Position numbers and translations under genes: made by a program
The notes under the pieces: generated by a model
Database searches by the model: none
What the model was told of the DNA's origin: nothing
Seen by the model: the letters and a program-made list of their open reading frames with translations, nothing else
In this document: in pieces, positions 1-13,556 of the stretch
Layout of the letters: the number at the start of each line of letters is the position of its first letter
Position numbering within the stretch: position 1 is the stretch's first letter
DNA from: Marthasterias glacialis
Taxonomy: Eukaryota; Echinodermata; Asteroidea; Forcipulatida; Asteriidae
NCBI GenBank assembly: GCA_911728455.2
Contig: OU452238.1
Coordinates: 13,486,049-13,550,048 of the forward strand
Direction of reading: 5' to 3'
DNA: 64,000 nt

Positions 1-304
1 TTCCAACAGTGTCAGACTTGTCAGTTTTCCGCCAATACTTTGGGAGATAGAGCCGTTGCTAAGTCTTGTTTTCACTCTGTTACAGCTTCGTGTACAAAAG
101 TGCCATTAGACAGGTGTTTGAAGCGCATTCGGAGCAGCCCCGCTCTCTGGAGGTTTCAAGGCGGAAGATGGCCCTGGCTGGCTGGGAAAACTAGATTTTC
201 GGATGCAGGACTATGGCAGCTACCTGCAGGTACAAGTAATTTCTCTGTAGCCCCATTATTTGTGGAGTTATTGGCCGTGGCGCTGCCGACTTCTTTTTTC
301 AGCG

Positions 305-334
305 TTTTTTTTTGTTTTTTTTGTTTTTGTTTTT
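305..334 (+). repeat. G-interrupted T tract T9-G-T8-G-T5-G-T5
   Basis: The same interrupted tract is found at 7333-7362 and 8336-8365 and nowhere else in the window. It tags three class A units as recent copies of each other. Confidence 0.9.
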
Positions 335-1308
335 GCTGGCTTCAGTCCAGCACACACGTAGCGGCCTTGGCTATTGTTGACGTACACAGAGCATGGCCGT
401 TTGCACTGGACTTCTTCGGGGTGTCCTCACTCTGCGGTCCCTGACATCCTCCCTGTTTATCCCACAACCCCAAGACCGGCATTTTCGGAAAGCCCATGAG
501 CAGGGCTTTCCAACAGTGTCAGACTTGTCAGTTTTCCGCCAATACTTTGGGAGATAGAGCTGTTGCTAAGTCTTGTTTTCACTCTGTTACAGCTTCGTGT
601 ACAAACGTGCCATTAGACAGGTGTTTGTAGCGCATTCGGAGCAGCCCCGCTCTCTGGTAGTTTCAAGGCGGAAGATGGCCCTGGCTGGCCGGGAAAACTA
701 GATTTTCGGATGCAGGACTATGGCAGCTACCTGTAGGTACAAGAAATTTCTCTCTAGCCCCATTATTTGTGGAGTTATTGGCCGTGGCGCTGCCGACTTC
801 TTTTTTCGGCGTTTTTTTTTTTTTTTTTTTGCTGGCTTCAGTCCAGCACACACGTAGCGGCCTTGGCTATTGTTGACGTACACAGAGCATGGCCATTTGC
901 TCTTGACATCTTCGGGGTGTCCTCACTCCGCGGTCCCTGGCATTCTCCCTGTTTATCCCACAACCCCAAGACCGGCATTTTCGGAAAGCCCATGAGCAGG
1001 GCTTACCAACAGTGTCAGACTTGTCAGTTTTCCGCCAATACTTTGGGAGATAGAGCCGTTGCTAAGTCTTGTTTTCACTCTGTTACAGCTTCGTGTACAA
1101 AAGTGCCATTAGACAGGTGTTTGAAGCGCATTCGGAGCAGCCCCGCTCTCTGGTCGTTTCAACGCGGAAGATGGCCCTGGCTGGCCGGGAAAACTAGATT
1201 TTCGGATGCAGGACTATGGCAGCTACCTGCAGGTACAAGAAATTTCTCTCTAGCCCCATTATTTGTGGAGTTATTGGCCGTGGCGCTTCCGACTTCTTTT
1301 TTCGGCGG

Positions 1309-1339
<31 letters not shown>

Positions 1340-1508
1340 GCTTCAGTCCAGCACACACTTAGCGGCCTTGGCTATTGTTGACGTAAACAGAGCATGGCCA
1401 TTTGCTCTTGAAATCTTCGGGGTGTCCTCACTCCGCGGTCCCTGGCATCCTCCCTGTTTATCCCACAACCCTGAGACCGGCATTTTTGGAAAGCCCATGA
1501 GCGGGGCT

Positions 1509-4500
1509 TTCCAACAGTGTCAGACTTGTCAGTTTTCCGCCAATACTTTGGGAGATAGAGCCGTTGCTAAGTTTTGTTTTCACTCTGTTACAGCTTTGTG
1601 TACAAAAGTGCCATTAGACAGGTGTTTGAAGCGCATTCGGAGCAGCCCCGCTCTCTGGTGGTTTCAAGGCGGAAGATGGCCCTGGCTGGCCGGGAAAACT
1701 AGATTTTCGGATGCAGGACTATGGCAGCTACCTGCAGGTACAAGAAATTTCTCTCTAGCCCCATTATTTATGGAGTTATTGGCCGTGGCGCTGCCGACTT
1801 CTTTTTTCGGTGTTTTTTTTTTTTTTTTTTTTTTTTGCTGGCTTCAGTCCAGCACACACGTAGCGGCCTTGGCTATTGTTGACGTACACAGAGCATGGCC
1901 ATTTGCTCTTGACATCTTCGGGGTGTCCCCACTCCGCGGTCCCTGACATCCTCCCTGTTTATCTAACAACCCCAAGACCGGCATTTTCGGAAAGCCCATG
2001 AGCAGGGCTTTCCAACAGTGTCAGACTTGTCAGTTTTCCGCCAATACTTTGGGAGATAGAGCCGTTGCTAAGTCTTGTTTTCACTCTGTTACAGCTTCGT
2101 GTACAAAAGTGCCATTAGACAGGTGTTTGAAGCGCATTCGGAGCAGCCCCGCTCTCTGGTGGTTTCAACAAGGAAGATGGCCCTGGCTGGCCGGGAAAAC
2201 TAGATTTTCGGATGCAGGACTATGGCAGCTACCTGCAGGTACAAGAAATTTCTCTCTAGCCCCATTATTTCTGGAGTTCTTGGCCGTGGCGCTGCCGAAT
2301 TCTTTTTTCGGCGTGTTTTTTTTTTTTTTTTTTTTTTTTGCTGGCTTCAGTCCAGCACACACGTAGCGGCCTTGGCTATTGTTGACGTACACAGAGCATG
2401 GCCATTTGCTCTTGACATCTTCGGGGTGTCTTCACTCCGCGGTCCCTGGCATCCTCCCTGTTTATCCCACAACCCCAAGACCGGCATTTTCGGAAATCCC
2501 ATGAGCAGGGCTTTCCAACAGTGTCAGACTTGTCAGTTTTCCGCCAATACTTTGGGAGATAGAGCCGTTGCTAAGTCTTGTTTTCACTCTGTTACAGCTT
2601 CGTGTACAAAAGTGCCATTAGACAGGAGTTTGAAGCGCATTCGGAGCAGCCCCGCTCTCTGGTGGTTTCAACAAGGAAGATGGCCCTGGCTGGCCGGGAA
2701 AACTAGATTTTCGGATGCAGGACTATGGCAGCTACCTGCAGGTACAAGAAATTTCTCTCTAGCCCCATTATTTGTGGAGTTATTGGCCGTGGCGCTGCCG
2801 ACTTCTTTTTTCGGCGTTTTTTTTTTTTTTTTTTTTTTTTGCTGGCTTCAGTCCAGCACACACGTAGCGGCCTTGACTATTGTTGACGTACACAGAGCAT
2901 GGCCATTTGCTCTTGACATCTTCGGGGTGGCCTCACTCCGCGGTCCCTGGCATCCTCCCTGTTTATCCCACAACCCCAAGACCGGCATTTTTGGAAAGCC
3001 CATGAGCAGGGCTTTCCAACAGTGTCAGACTTGTCAGTTTTCCGCCAATACTGTGGGAGATAGAGCTGTTGCTAAGTCTTGTTTTCACTCTGTTACAGCT
3101 TCGTGTACAAAAGTGCCATTAGACAGGTGTTTGAAGCGCATTCGGAGCAGCCCCGCTCTCTGGTGGTTTCAACAAGGAAGATGGCCCTGGCTGGCCGGGA
3201 AAACTAGATTTTCGGATGCAGGACTATGGCAGCTACCTGCAGGTACAAGAAATTTCTCTCTAGCCCCATTATTTATGGAGTTATTGGCCGTGGCGCTGCC
3301 GACTTCTTTTTTCGGTGTTTTTTTTTTTTTTTTTTTTTTTTTGCTGGCTTCAGTCCAGCACACACGTAGCGGCCTTGGCTATTGTTGACGTACACAGAGC
3401 ATGGCCATTTGCTCTTGACATCTTCGGGGTGTCCCCACTCCGCGGTCCCTGACATCCTCCCTGTTTATCTAACAACCCCAAGACCGGCATTTTCGGAAAG
3501 CCCATGAGCAGGGCTTTCCAACAGTGTCAGACTTGTCAGTTTTCCGCCAATACTTTGGGAGATAGAGCCGTTGCTAAGTCTTGTTTTCACTCTGTTACAG
3601 CTTCGTGTACAAAAGTGCCATTAGACAGGTGTTTGAAGCGCATTCGGAGCAGCCCCGCTCTCTGGTGGTTTCAACAAGGAAGATGGCCCTAGCTGGCCGG
3701 GAAAACTAGATTTTCGGATGCAGGACTATGGCAGCTACCTGCAGGTACAAGAAATTTCTCTCTAGCCCCATTATTTCTGGAGTTATTGGCCGTGGCGCTG
3801 CCGAATTCTTTTTTCGGCGTGTTTTTTTTTTTTTTTTTTTTTTTTGCTGGCTTCAGTCCAGCACACACGTAGCGGCCTTGGCTATTGTTGACGTACACAG
3901 AGCATGGCCATTTGCTCTTGACATCTTCGGGGTGTCTTCACTCCGCGGTCCCTGGCATCCTCCCTGTTTATCCCACAACCCCAAGACCGGCATTTTCGGA
4001 AATCCCATGAGCAGGGCTTTCCAACAGTGTCAGACTTGTCAGTTTTCCGCCAATACTTTGGGAGATAGAGCCGTTGCTAAGTCTTGTTTTCACTCTGTTA
4101 CAGCTTCGTGTACAAAAGTGCCATTAGACAGGAGTTTGAAGCGCATTCGGAGCAGCCCCGCTCTCTGGTGGTTTCAACAAGGAAGATGGCCCTGGCTGGC
4201 CGGGAAAACTAGATTTTCGGATGCAGGACTATGGCAGCTACCTGCAGGTACAAGAAATTTCTCTCTAGCCCCATTATTTGTGGAGTTATTGGCCGTGGCG
4301 CTGCCGACTTCTTTTTTCGGCGTTTTTTTTTTTTTTTTTTTTTTTTTGCTGGCTTCAGTCCAGCACACACGTAGCGGCCTTGACTATTGTTGACGTACAC
4401 AGAGCATGGCCATTTGCTCTTGACATCTTCGGGGTGGCCTCACTCCGCGGTCCCTGGCATCCTCCCTGTTTATCCCACAACCCCAAGACCGGCATTTTCG

Positions 4501-4520
4501 GAAAGCCCATGAGCAGGGCT
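1509..4520 (+). repeat. Six-unit higher-order block, left copy
   Basis: Units of class D E F G E F. The same six units in the same order recur at 9541-12554 with an offset of 8031-8032 bp at every unit start. Shared private variants include gctttgtgtac, gccgaattc, gaaatccc, actgtgggag and TATCTAAC. The similarity runs a little further left, into the rear of the preceding unit, where both copies share the cttccgac, ttagcgg and gtaaac variants, and ends before 4670, where the left copy continues as a class A unit. Confidence 0.85.
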
Positions 4521-4823
4521 TTCCAACAGTGTCAGACTTGTCAGTTTTCCGCCAATACTTTGGGAGATAGAGCCGTTGCTAAGTCTTGTTTTCACTCTGT
4601 TACAGCTTCGTGTACAAAAGTGCCATTAGACAGGTGTTTGAAGCGCATTCGGAGCAGCCCCGCTCTCTGGAGGTTTCAAGGCGGAAGATGGCCCTGGCTG
4701 GCTGGGAAAACTAGATTTTCGGATGCAGGACTATGGCAGCTACCTGCAGGTACAAGTAATTTCTCTGTAGCCCCATTATTTGTGGAGTTATTGGCCGTGG
4801 CGCTGCCGACTTCTTTTTTCAGC

Positions 4824-4824
<1 letters not shown>

Positions 4825-4854
<30 letters not shown>
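4825..4854 (+). repeat. Longest uninterrupted T tract noted (30 T)
   Basis: Thirty T in a row in the class A unit starting at 4521, the longest run I noted by eye. Other units of the same class (1, 7029, 8032) have the T9-G-T8-G-T5-G-T5 form instead, so tract composition and unit class are only partly coupled. Exact lengths of such runs are sensitive to sequencing error. Confidence 0.8.
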
Positions 4855-4856
<2 letters not shown>

Positions 4857-5828
4857 GGGCTTCAGTCCAGCACACACGTAGCGGCCTTGGCTATTGTTGA
4901 CGTACACAGAGCATGGCCGTTTGCACTGGACTTCTTCGGGGTGTCCTCACTCTGCGGTCCCTGACATCCTCCCTGTTTATCCCACAACCCCAAGACCGGC
5001 ATTTTCGGAAAGCCCATGAGCGGGGCTTTCCAACAGTGTCAGACTTGTCAGTTTTCCGCCAATACTTTGGGAGATAGAGCTGTTGCTAAGTCTTGTTTTC
5101 ACTCTGTTACAGCTTCGTGTACAAACGTGCCATTAGACAGGTGTTTGTAGCGCATTCGGAGCAGCCCCGCTCTCTGGTGGTTTCAAGGCGGAAGATGGCC
5201 CTGGCTGGCCGGGAAAACTAGATTTTCGGATGCAGGACTATGGCAGCTACCTGCAGGTACAAGAAATTTCTCTCTAGCCCCATTATTTGTGGAGTTATTG
5301 GCCGTGGCGCTGCCGACTTCTTTTTTCGGCGTTTTTTTTTTTTTTTTTTTTGCTGGCTTCAGTCCAGCACACACGTAGCGGCCTTGGCTATTGTTGACGT
5401 ACACAGAGCATGGCCATTTGCTCTTGACATCTTCGGGGTGTCCTCACTCCGCGGTCCCTGGCATCCTCCCTGTTTATCCCACAACCCCAAGACCGGCATT
5501 TTCGGAAAGCCCATGAGCAGGGCTTACCAACAGTGTCAGACTTGTCAGTTTTCCGCCAGTACTTTGGGAGATAGAGCCGTTGCTAAGTCTTGTTTTCACT
5601 CTGTTACAGCTTCGTGTACAAAAGTGCCATTAGACAGGTGTTTGAAGCGCATTCGGAGCAGCCCCGCTCTCTGGTCGTTTCAACGCGGAAGATGGCCCTG
5701 GCTGGCCGGGAAAACTAGATTTTCGGATGCAGGACTATGGCAGCTACCTGCAGGTACAAGAAATTTCTCTCTAGCCCCATTATTTGTGGAGTTATTGGCC
5801 GTGGCGCTTCCGACTTCTTTTTTCGGCG

Positions 5829-5861
<33 letters not shown>

Positions 5862-7028
5862 GCTTCAGTCCAGCACACACGTAGCGGCCTTGGCTATTGT
5901 TGACGTAAACAGAGCATGGCCATTTGCTCTTGAAATCTTCGGGGTGTCCTCACTCCGCGGTCCCTGGCATCCTCCCTGTTTATCCCACAACCCTGAGACC
6001 GGCATTTTTGGAAAGCCCATGAGCGGGGCTTTCCAACAGTGTCAGACTTGTCAGTTTTCCGCCAATACTTTGGGAGATAGAGCCGTTGCTAAGTTTTGTT
6101 TTCACTCTGTTACAGCTTTGTGTACAAAAGTGCCATTAGACAGGTGTTTGAAGCGCATTCGGAGCAGCCCCGCTCTCTGGTGGTTTCAAGGCGGAAGATG
6201 GCCCTGGCTGGCCGGGAAAACTAGATTTTCGGATGCAGGACTATGGCAGCTACCTGCAGGTACAAGAAATTTCTCTCTAGCCCATTATTTGTGGAGTTAT
6301 TGGCCGTGGCGCTGCCGACTTCTTTTTTCGGCGTTTTTTTTTTTTTTTTTTTTTTGCTGGCTTCAGTCCAGCACACACGTAGCGGCCTTGGCTATTGTTG
6401 ACGTACACAGAGCATGGCCATTTGCTCTTGACATCTTCGGGGTGTCCTCACTCCGCGGTCCCTGGCATCCTCCCTGTTTATCCCACAACCCCAAGACCGG
6501 CATTTTCGGAAATCCCATGAGCAGGGCTTTCCAACAGTGTCAGACTTGTCAGTTTTCCGCCAATACTTTGGGAGATAGAGCCGTTGCTAAGTCTTGTTTT
6601 CACTCTGTTACAGCTTCGTGTACAAAAGTGCCATTAGACAGGAGTTTGAAGCGCATTCGGAGCAGCCCCGCTCTCTGGTGGTTTCAACAAGGAAGATGGC
6701 CCTGGCTGGCCGGGAAAACTAGATTTTCGGATGCAGGACTATGGCAGCTACCTGCAGGTACAAGAAATTTCTCTCTAGCCCCATTATTTGTGGAGTTATT
6801 GGCCGTGGCGCTGCCGACTTCTTTTTTCGGCGTTTTTTTTTTTTTTTTTTTTTTTGCTGGCTTCAGTCCAGCACACACGTAGCGGCCTTGACTATTGTTG
6901 ACGTACACAGAGCATGGCCATTTGCTCTTGACATCTTCGGGGTGGCCTCACTCCGCGGTCCCTGGCATCCTCCCTGTTTATCCCACAACCCCAAGACCGG
7001 CATTTTCGGAAAGCCCATGAGCAGGGCT

Positions 7029-9034
7029 TTCCAACAGTGTCAGACTTGTCAGTTTTCCGCCAATACTTTGGGAGATAGAGCCGTTGCTAAGTCTTGTTTT
7101 CACTCTGTTACAGCTTCGTGTACAAAAGTGCCATTAGACAGGTGTTTGAAGCGCATTCGGAGCAGCCCCGCTCTCTGGAGGTTTCAAGGCGGAAGATGGC
7201 CCTGGCTGGCTGGGAAAACTAGATTTTCGGATGCAGGACTATGGCAGCTACCTGCAGGTACAAGTAATTTCTCTGTAGCCCCATTATTTGTGGAGTTATT
7301 GGCCGTGGCGCTGCCGACTTCTTTTTTCAGCGTTTTTTTTTGTTTTTTTTGTTTTTGTTTTTGCTGGCTTCAGTCCAGCACACACGTAGCGGCCTTGGCT
7401 ATTGTTGACGTACACAGAGCATGGCCGTTTGCACTGGACTTCTTCGGGGTGTCCTCACTCTGCGGTCCCTGACATCCTCCCTGTTTATCCCACAACCCCA
7501 AGACCGGCATTTTCGGAAAGCCCATGAGCAGGGCTTTCCAACAGTGTCAGACTTGTCAGTTTTCCGCCAATACTTTGGGAGATAGAGCTGTTGCTAAGTC
7601 TTGTTTTCACTCTGTTACAGCTTCGTGTACAAACGTGCCATTAGACAGGTGTTTGTAGCGCATTCGGAGCAGCCCCGCTCTCTGGTAGTTTCAAGGCGGA
7701 AGATGGCCCTGGCTGGCCGGGAAAACTAGATTTTCGGATGCAGGACTATGGCAGCTACCTGTAGGTACAAGAAATTTCTCTCTAGCCCCATTATTTGTGG
7801 AGTTATTGGCCGTGGCGCTGCCGACTTCTTTTTTCGGCGTTTTTTTTTTTTTTTTTTTGCTGGCTTCAGTCCAGCACACACGTAGCGGCCTTGGCTATTG
7901 TTGACGTACACAGAGCATGGCCATTTGCTCTTGACATCTTCGGGGTGTCCTCACTCCGCGGTCCCTGGCATTCTCCCTGTTTATCCCACAACCCCAAGAC
8001 CGGCATTTTCGGAAAGCCCATGAGCAGGGCTTACCAACAGTGTCAGACTTGTCAGTTTTCCGCCAATACTTTGGGAGATAGAGCCGTTGCTAAGTCTTGT
8101 TTTCACTCTGTTACAGCTTCGTGTACAAAAGTGCCATTAGACAGGTGTTTGAAGCGCATTCGGAGCAGCCCCGCTCTCTGGAGGTTTCAAGGCGGAAGAT
8201 GGCCCTGGCTGGCTGGGAAAACTAGATTTTCGGATGCAGGACTATGGCAGCTACCTGCAGGTACAAGTAATTTCTCTGTAGCCCCATTATTTGTGGAGTT
8301 ATTGGCCGTGGCGCTGCCGACTTCTTTTTTCAGCGTTTTTTTTTGTTTTTTTTGTTTTTGTTTTTGCTGGCTTCAGTCCAGCACACACGTAGCGGCCTTG
8401 GCTATTGTTGACGTACACAGAGCATGGCCGTTTGCACTGGACTTCTTCGGGGTGTCCTCACTCTGCGGTCCCTGACATCCTCCCTGTTTATCCCACAACC
8501 CCAAGACCGGCATTTTCGGAAAGCCCATGAGCAGGGCTTTCCAACAGTGTCAGACTTGTCAGTTTTCCGCCAATACTTTGGGAGATAGAGCTGTTGCTAA
8601 GTCTTGTTTTCACTCTGTTACAGCTTCGTGTACAAACGTGCCATTAGACAGGTGTTTGTAGCGCATTCGGAGCAGCCCCGCTCTCTGGTAGTTTCAAGGC
8701 GGAAGATGGCCCTGGCTGGCCGGGAAAACTAGATTTTCGGATGCAGGACTATGGCAGCTACCTGTAGGTACAAGAAATTTCTCTCTAGCCCCATTATTTG
8801 TGGAGTTATTGGCCGTGGCGCTGCCGACTTCTTTTTTCGGCGTTTTTTTTTTTTTTTTTTTGCTGGCTTCAGTCCAGCACACACGTAGCGGCCTTGGCTA
8901 TTGTTGACGTACACAGAGCATGGCCATTTGCTCTTGACATCTTCGGGGTGTCCTCACTCCGCGGTCCCTGGCATTCTCCCTGTTTATCCCACAACCCCAA
9001 GACCGGCATTTTCGGAAAGCCCATGAGCAGGGCT
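7029..9034 (+). repeat. Nested A-B-C duplications
   Basis: The segment 1-1150 recurs from 7029 at an offset of 7028 bp, including the T9-G-T8-G-T5-G-T5 tract and the rare CCTGTAGG change in the palindrome. About 1003 bp later the same rear-A, B, front-C segment occurs again, so 7176-8178 and about 8179-9181 are a direct tandem duplication. The unit at 8032-8538 is therefore chimeric: it begins as class C (gcttaccaac) and ends as class A (caagtaatttctctgtag). Confidence 0.8.
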
Positions 9035-9339
9035 TACCAACAGTGTCAGACTTGTCAGTTTTCCGCCAATACTTTGGGAGATAGAGCCGTTGCTAAGTCT
9101 TGTTTTCACTCTGTTACAGCTTCGTGTACAAAAGTGCCATTAGACAGGTGTTTGAAGCGCATTCGGAGCAGCCCCGCTCTCTGGTGGTTTCAACAAGGAA
9201 GATGGCCCTGGCTGGCCGGGAAAACTAGATTTTCGGATGCAGGACTATGGCAGCTACCTGCAGGTACAAGAAATTTCTCTCTAGCCCCATTATTTGTGGA
9301 GTTATTGGCCGTGGCGCTTCCGACTTCTTTTTTCGGCGG

Positions 9340-9371
<32 letters not shown>

Positions 9372-9540
9372 GCTTCAGTCCAGCACACACTTAGCGGCCT
9401 TGGCTATTGTTGACGTAAACAGAGCATGGCCATTTGCTCTTGAAATCTTCGGGGTGTCCTCACTCCGCGGTCCCTGGCATCCTCCCTGTTTATCCCACAA
9501 CCCTGAGACCGGCATTTTTGGAAAGCCCATGAGCGGGGCT

Positions 9541-12354
9541 TTCCAACAGTGTCAGACTTGTCAGTTTTCCGCCAATACTTTGGGAGATAGAGCCGTTGCT
9601 AAGTTTTGTTTTCACTCTGTTACAGCTTTGTGTACAAAAGTGCCATTAGACAGGTGTTTGAAGCGCATTCGGAGCAGCCCCGCTCTCTGGTGGTTTCAAG
9701 GCGGAAGATGGCCCTGGCTGGCCGGGAAAACTAGATTTTCGGATGCAGGACTATGGCAGCTACCTGCAGGTACAAGAAATTTCTCTCTAGCCCCATTATT
9801 TATGGAGTTATTGGCCGTGGCGCTGCCGACTTCTTTTTTCGGTGTTTTTTTTTTTTTTTTTTTTTTTGCTGGCTTCAGTCCAGCACACACGTAGCGGCCT
9901 TGGCTATTGTTGACGTACACAGAGCATGGCCATTTGCTCTTGACATCTTCGGGGTGTCCCCACTCCGCGGTCCCTGACATCCTCCCTGTTTATCTAACAA
10001 CCCCAAGACCGGCATTTTCGGAAAGCCCATGAGCAGGGCTTTCCAACAGTGTCAGACTTGTCAGTTTTCCGCCAATACTTTGGGAGATAGAGCCGTTGCT
10101 AAGTCTTGTTTTCACTCTGTTACAGCTTCGTGTACAAAAGTGCCATTAGACAGGTGTTTGAAGCGCATTCGGAGCAGCCCCGCTCTCTGGTGGTTTCAAC
10201 AAGGAAGATGGCCCTGGCTGGCCGGGAAAACTAGATTTTCGGATGCAGGACTATGGCAGCTACCTGCAGGTACAAGAAATTTCTCTCTAGCCCCATTATT
10301 TCTGGAGTTCTTGGCCGTGGCGCTGCCGAATTCTTTTTTCGGCGTGTTTTTTTTTTTTTTTTTTTTTTTTGCTGGCTTCAGTCCAGCACACACGTAGCGG
10401 CCTTGGCTATTGTTGACGTACACAGAGCATGGCCATTTGCTCTTGACATCTTCGGGGTGTCTTCACTCCGCGGTCCCTGGCATCCTCCCTGTTTATCCCA
10501 CAACCCCAAGACCGGCATTTTCGGAAATCCCATGAGCAGGGCTTTCCAACAGTGTCAGACTTGTCAGTTTTCCGCCAATACTTTGGGAGATAGAGCCGTT
10601 GCTAAGTCTTGTTTTCACTCTGTTACAGCTTCGTGTACAAAAGTGCCATTAGACAGGAGTTTGAAGCGCATTCGGAGCAGCCCCGCTCTCTGGTGGTTTC
10701 AACAAGGAAGATGGCCCTGGCTGGCCGGGAAAACTAGATTTTCGGATGCAGGACTATGGCAGCTACCTGCAGGTACAAGAAATTTCTCTCTAGCCCCATT
10801 ATTTGTGGAGTTATTGGCCGTGGCGCTGCCGACTTCTTTTTTCGGCGTTTTTTTTTTTTTTTTTTTTTTTTGCTGGCTTCAGTCCAGCACACACGTAGCG
10901 GCCTTGACTATTGTTGACGTACACAGAGCATGGCCATTTGCTCTTGACATCTTCGGGGTGGCCTCACTCCGCGGTCCCTGGCATCCTCCCTGTTTATCCC
11001 ACAACCCCAAGACCGGCATTTTTGGAAAGCCCATGAGCAGGGCTTTCCAACAGTGTCAGACTTGTCAGTTTTCCGCCAATACTGTGGGAGATAGAGCTGT
11101 TGCTAAGTCTTGTTTTCACTCTGTTACAGCTTCGTGTACAAAAGTGCCATTAGACAGGTGTTTGAAGCGCATTCGGAGCAGCCCCGCTCTCTGGTGGTTT
11201 CAACAAGGAAGATGGCCCTGGCTGGCCGGGAAAACTAGATTTTCGGATGCAGGACTATGGCAGCTACCTGCAGGTACAAGAAATTTCTCTCTAGCCCCAT
11301 TATTTATGGAGTTATTGGCCGTGGCGCTGCCGACTTCTTTTTTCGGTGTTTTTTTTTTTTTTTTTTTTTTTTTTGCTGGCTTCAGTCCAGCACACACGTA
11401 GCGGCCTTGGCTATTGTTGACGTACACAGAGCATGGCCATTTGCTCTTGACATCTTCGGGGTGTCCCCACTCCGCGGTCCCTGACATCCTCCCTGTTTAT
11501 CTAACAACCCCAAGACCGGCATTTTCGGAAAGCCCATGAGCAGGGCTTTCCAACAGTGTCAGACTTGTCAGTTTTCCGCCAATACTTTGGGAGATAGAGC
11601 CGTTGCTAAGTCTTGTTTTCACTCTGTTACAGCTTCGTGTACAAAAGTGCCATTAGACAGGTGTTTGAAGCGCATTCGGAGCAGCCCCGCTCTCTGGTGG
11701 TTTCAACAAGGAAGATGGCCCTGGCTGGCCGGGAAAACTAGATTTTCGGATGCAGGACTATGGCAGCTACCTGCAGGTACAAGAAATTTCTCTCTAGCCC
11801 CATTATTTCTGGAGTTATTGGCCGTGGCGCTGCCGAATTCTTTTTTCGGCGTGTTTTTTTTTTTTTTTTTTTTTTTTGCTGGCTTCAGTCCAGCACACAC
11901 GTAGCGGCCTTGGCTATTGTTGACGTACACAGAGCATGGCCATTTGCTCTTGACATCTTCGGGGTGTCTTCACTCCGCGGTCCCTGGCATCCTCCCTGTT
12001 TATCCCACAACCCCAAGACCGGCATTTTCGGAAATCCCATGAGCAGGGCTTTCCAACAGTGTCAGACTTGTCAGTTTTCCGCCAATACTTTGGGAGATAG
12101 AGCCGTTGCTAAGTCTTGTTTTCACTCTGTTACAGCTTCGTGTACAAAAGTGCCATTAGACAGGAGTTTGAAGCGCATTCGGAGCAGCCCCGCTCTCTGG
12201 TGGTTTCAACAAGGAAGATGGCCCTGGCTGGCCGGGAAAACTAGATTTTCGGATGCAGGACTATGGCAGCTACCTGCAGGTACAAGAAATTTCTCTCTAG
12301 CCCCATTATTTGTGGAGTTATTGGCCGTGGCGCTGCCGACTTCTTTTTTCGGCG

Positions 12355-12385
<31 letters not shown>

Positions 12386-12554
12386 GCTTCAGTCCAGCAC
12401 ACACGTAGCGGCCTTGACTATTGTTGACGTACACAGAGCATGGCCATTTGCTCTTGACATCTTCGGGGTGGCCTCACTCCGCGGTCCCTGGCATCCTCCC
12501 TGTTTATCCCACAACCCCAAGACCGGCATTTTTGGAAAGCCCATGAGCAGGGCT
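9541..12554 (+). repeat. Six-unit higher-order block, right copy
   Basis: Counterpart of 1509-4520 at an offset of 8031-8032 bp. After 12555 the right copy continues with a class G unit, giving a second E F G run, whereas the left copy continues with class A. The two copies differ in places by T-tract length, as expected for homopolymer slippage or for sequencing uncertainty in such tracts. Confidence 0.85.
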
Positions 12555-13556
12555 TTCCAACAGTGTCAGACTTGTCAGTTTTCCGCCAATACTGTGGGAG
12601 ATAGAGCTGTTGCTAAGTCTTGTTTTCACTCTGTTACAGCTTCGTGTACAAAAGTGCCATTAGACAGGTGTTTGAAGCGCATTCGGAGCAGCCCCGCTCT
12701 CTGGTGGTTTCAACAAGGAAGATGGCCCTGGCTGGCCGGGAAAACTAGATTTTCGGATGCAGGACTATGGCAGCTACCTGCAGGTACAAGAAATTTCTCT
12801 CTAGCCCCATTATTTGTGGAGTTATTGGCCGTGGCGCTGCCGACTTCTTTTTTCGGCGTTTTTTTTTTTTTTTTTTTTTTTGCTGGCTTTAGTCCAGCAC
12901 ACACGTAGCGGCCTTGGCTATTGTTGACGTACACAGAGCATGGCCATTTGCTCTTGACATCTTCGGGGTGTCTTCACTCCGCGGTCCCTGGCATCCTCCC
13001 TGTTTATCCCACAACCCCAAGACCGGCATTTTCGGAAAGCCCATGAGCAGGGCTTTCTAACAGGGTCAGACTTGTCAGTTTTCCGCCAATACTTTGGGAT
13101 ATAGAGCCGTTGCTAAGTCTTGTTTTCACTCTGTTACAGCTTCGTGTACAAAAGTGCCATTAGACAGGTGTTTGAAGCGCATTCGGAGCAGCCCCGCTCT
13201 CTGGTGGTTTCAACAAGGAAGATGGCCCTGGCTGGCCGGGAAAACTAGATTTTCGGATGCAGGACTATGGCAGCTACCTGCAGGTACAAGAAATTTCTCT
13301 CTAGCCCCATTATTTCTGGAGTTATTGGCCGTGGCGCTGCCGGCTTCTTTTTTCGGCGTTTTTTTTTTTTTTTTTTTTTTTTTGCTGGCTTCAGTCCAGC
13401 ACACACGTAGCGGCCTTGGCTATTGTTGACGTACACAGAGCATGGCCATTTGTTCTTGACATCTTCGGGGTGTCCCCACTCCGCGGTACCTGACATCCTC
13501 CCTGTTTATCCCACAACTCCAAGACCGGCCTTTTCGGAAAGCCCATGAGCAGGGCT

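Larger units (their letters stand above)
1..13054 (+). repeat. Array domain I: 26 units, seven classes in higher-order arrangement
   Basis: Units start at 1, 508, 1004, 1509, 2010, 2513, 3014, 3516, 4019, 4521, 5028, 5525, 6031, 6529, 7029, 7536, 8032, 8539, 9035, 9541, 10041, 10544, 11045, 11548, 12051 and 12555. Diagnostic variants define classes: A (caagtaatttctctgtag, TTCAGCG), B (acaaacgtgcc, gtttgtagcgc), C (gcttaccaac at its start), D (aagttttg plus gctttgtgtac), E (gccgaattc), F (gacaggagtttg), G (actgtgggag). The order is A B C D E F G E F, A B C D F, A B C/A B C D E F G E F G. Units here tend to be longer (496-507 bp) because the T tracts are longer. Most units carry TGG in the CTCF-like site; classes A, B and C often carry AGG, TAG or TCG instead. 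Confidence 0.85.
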
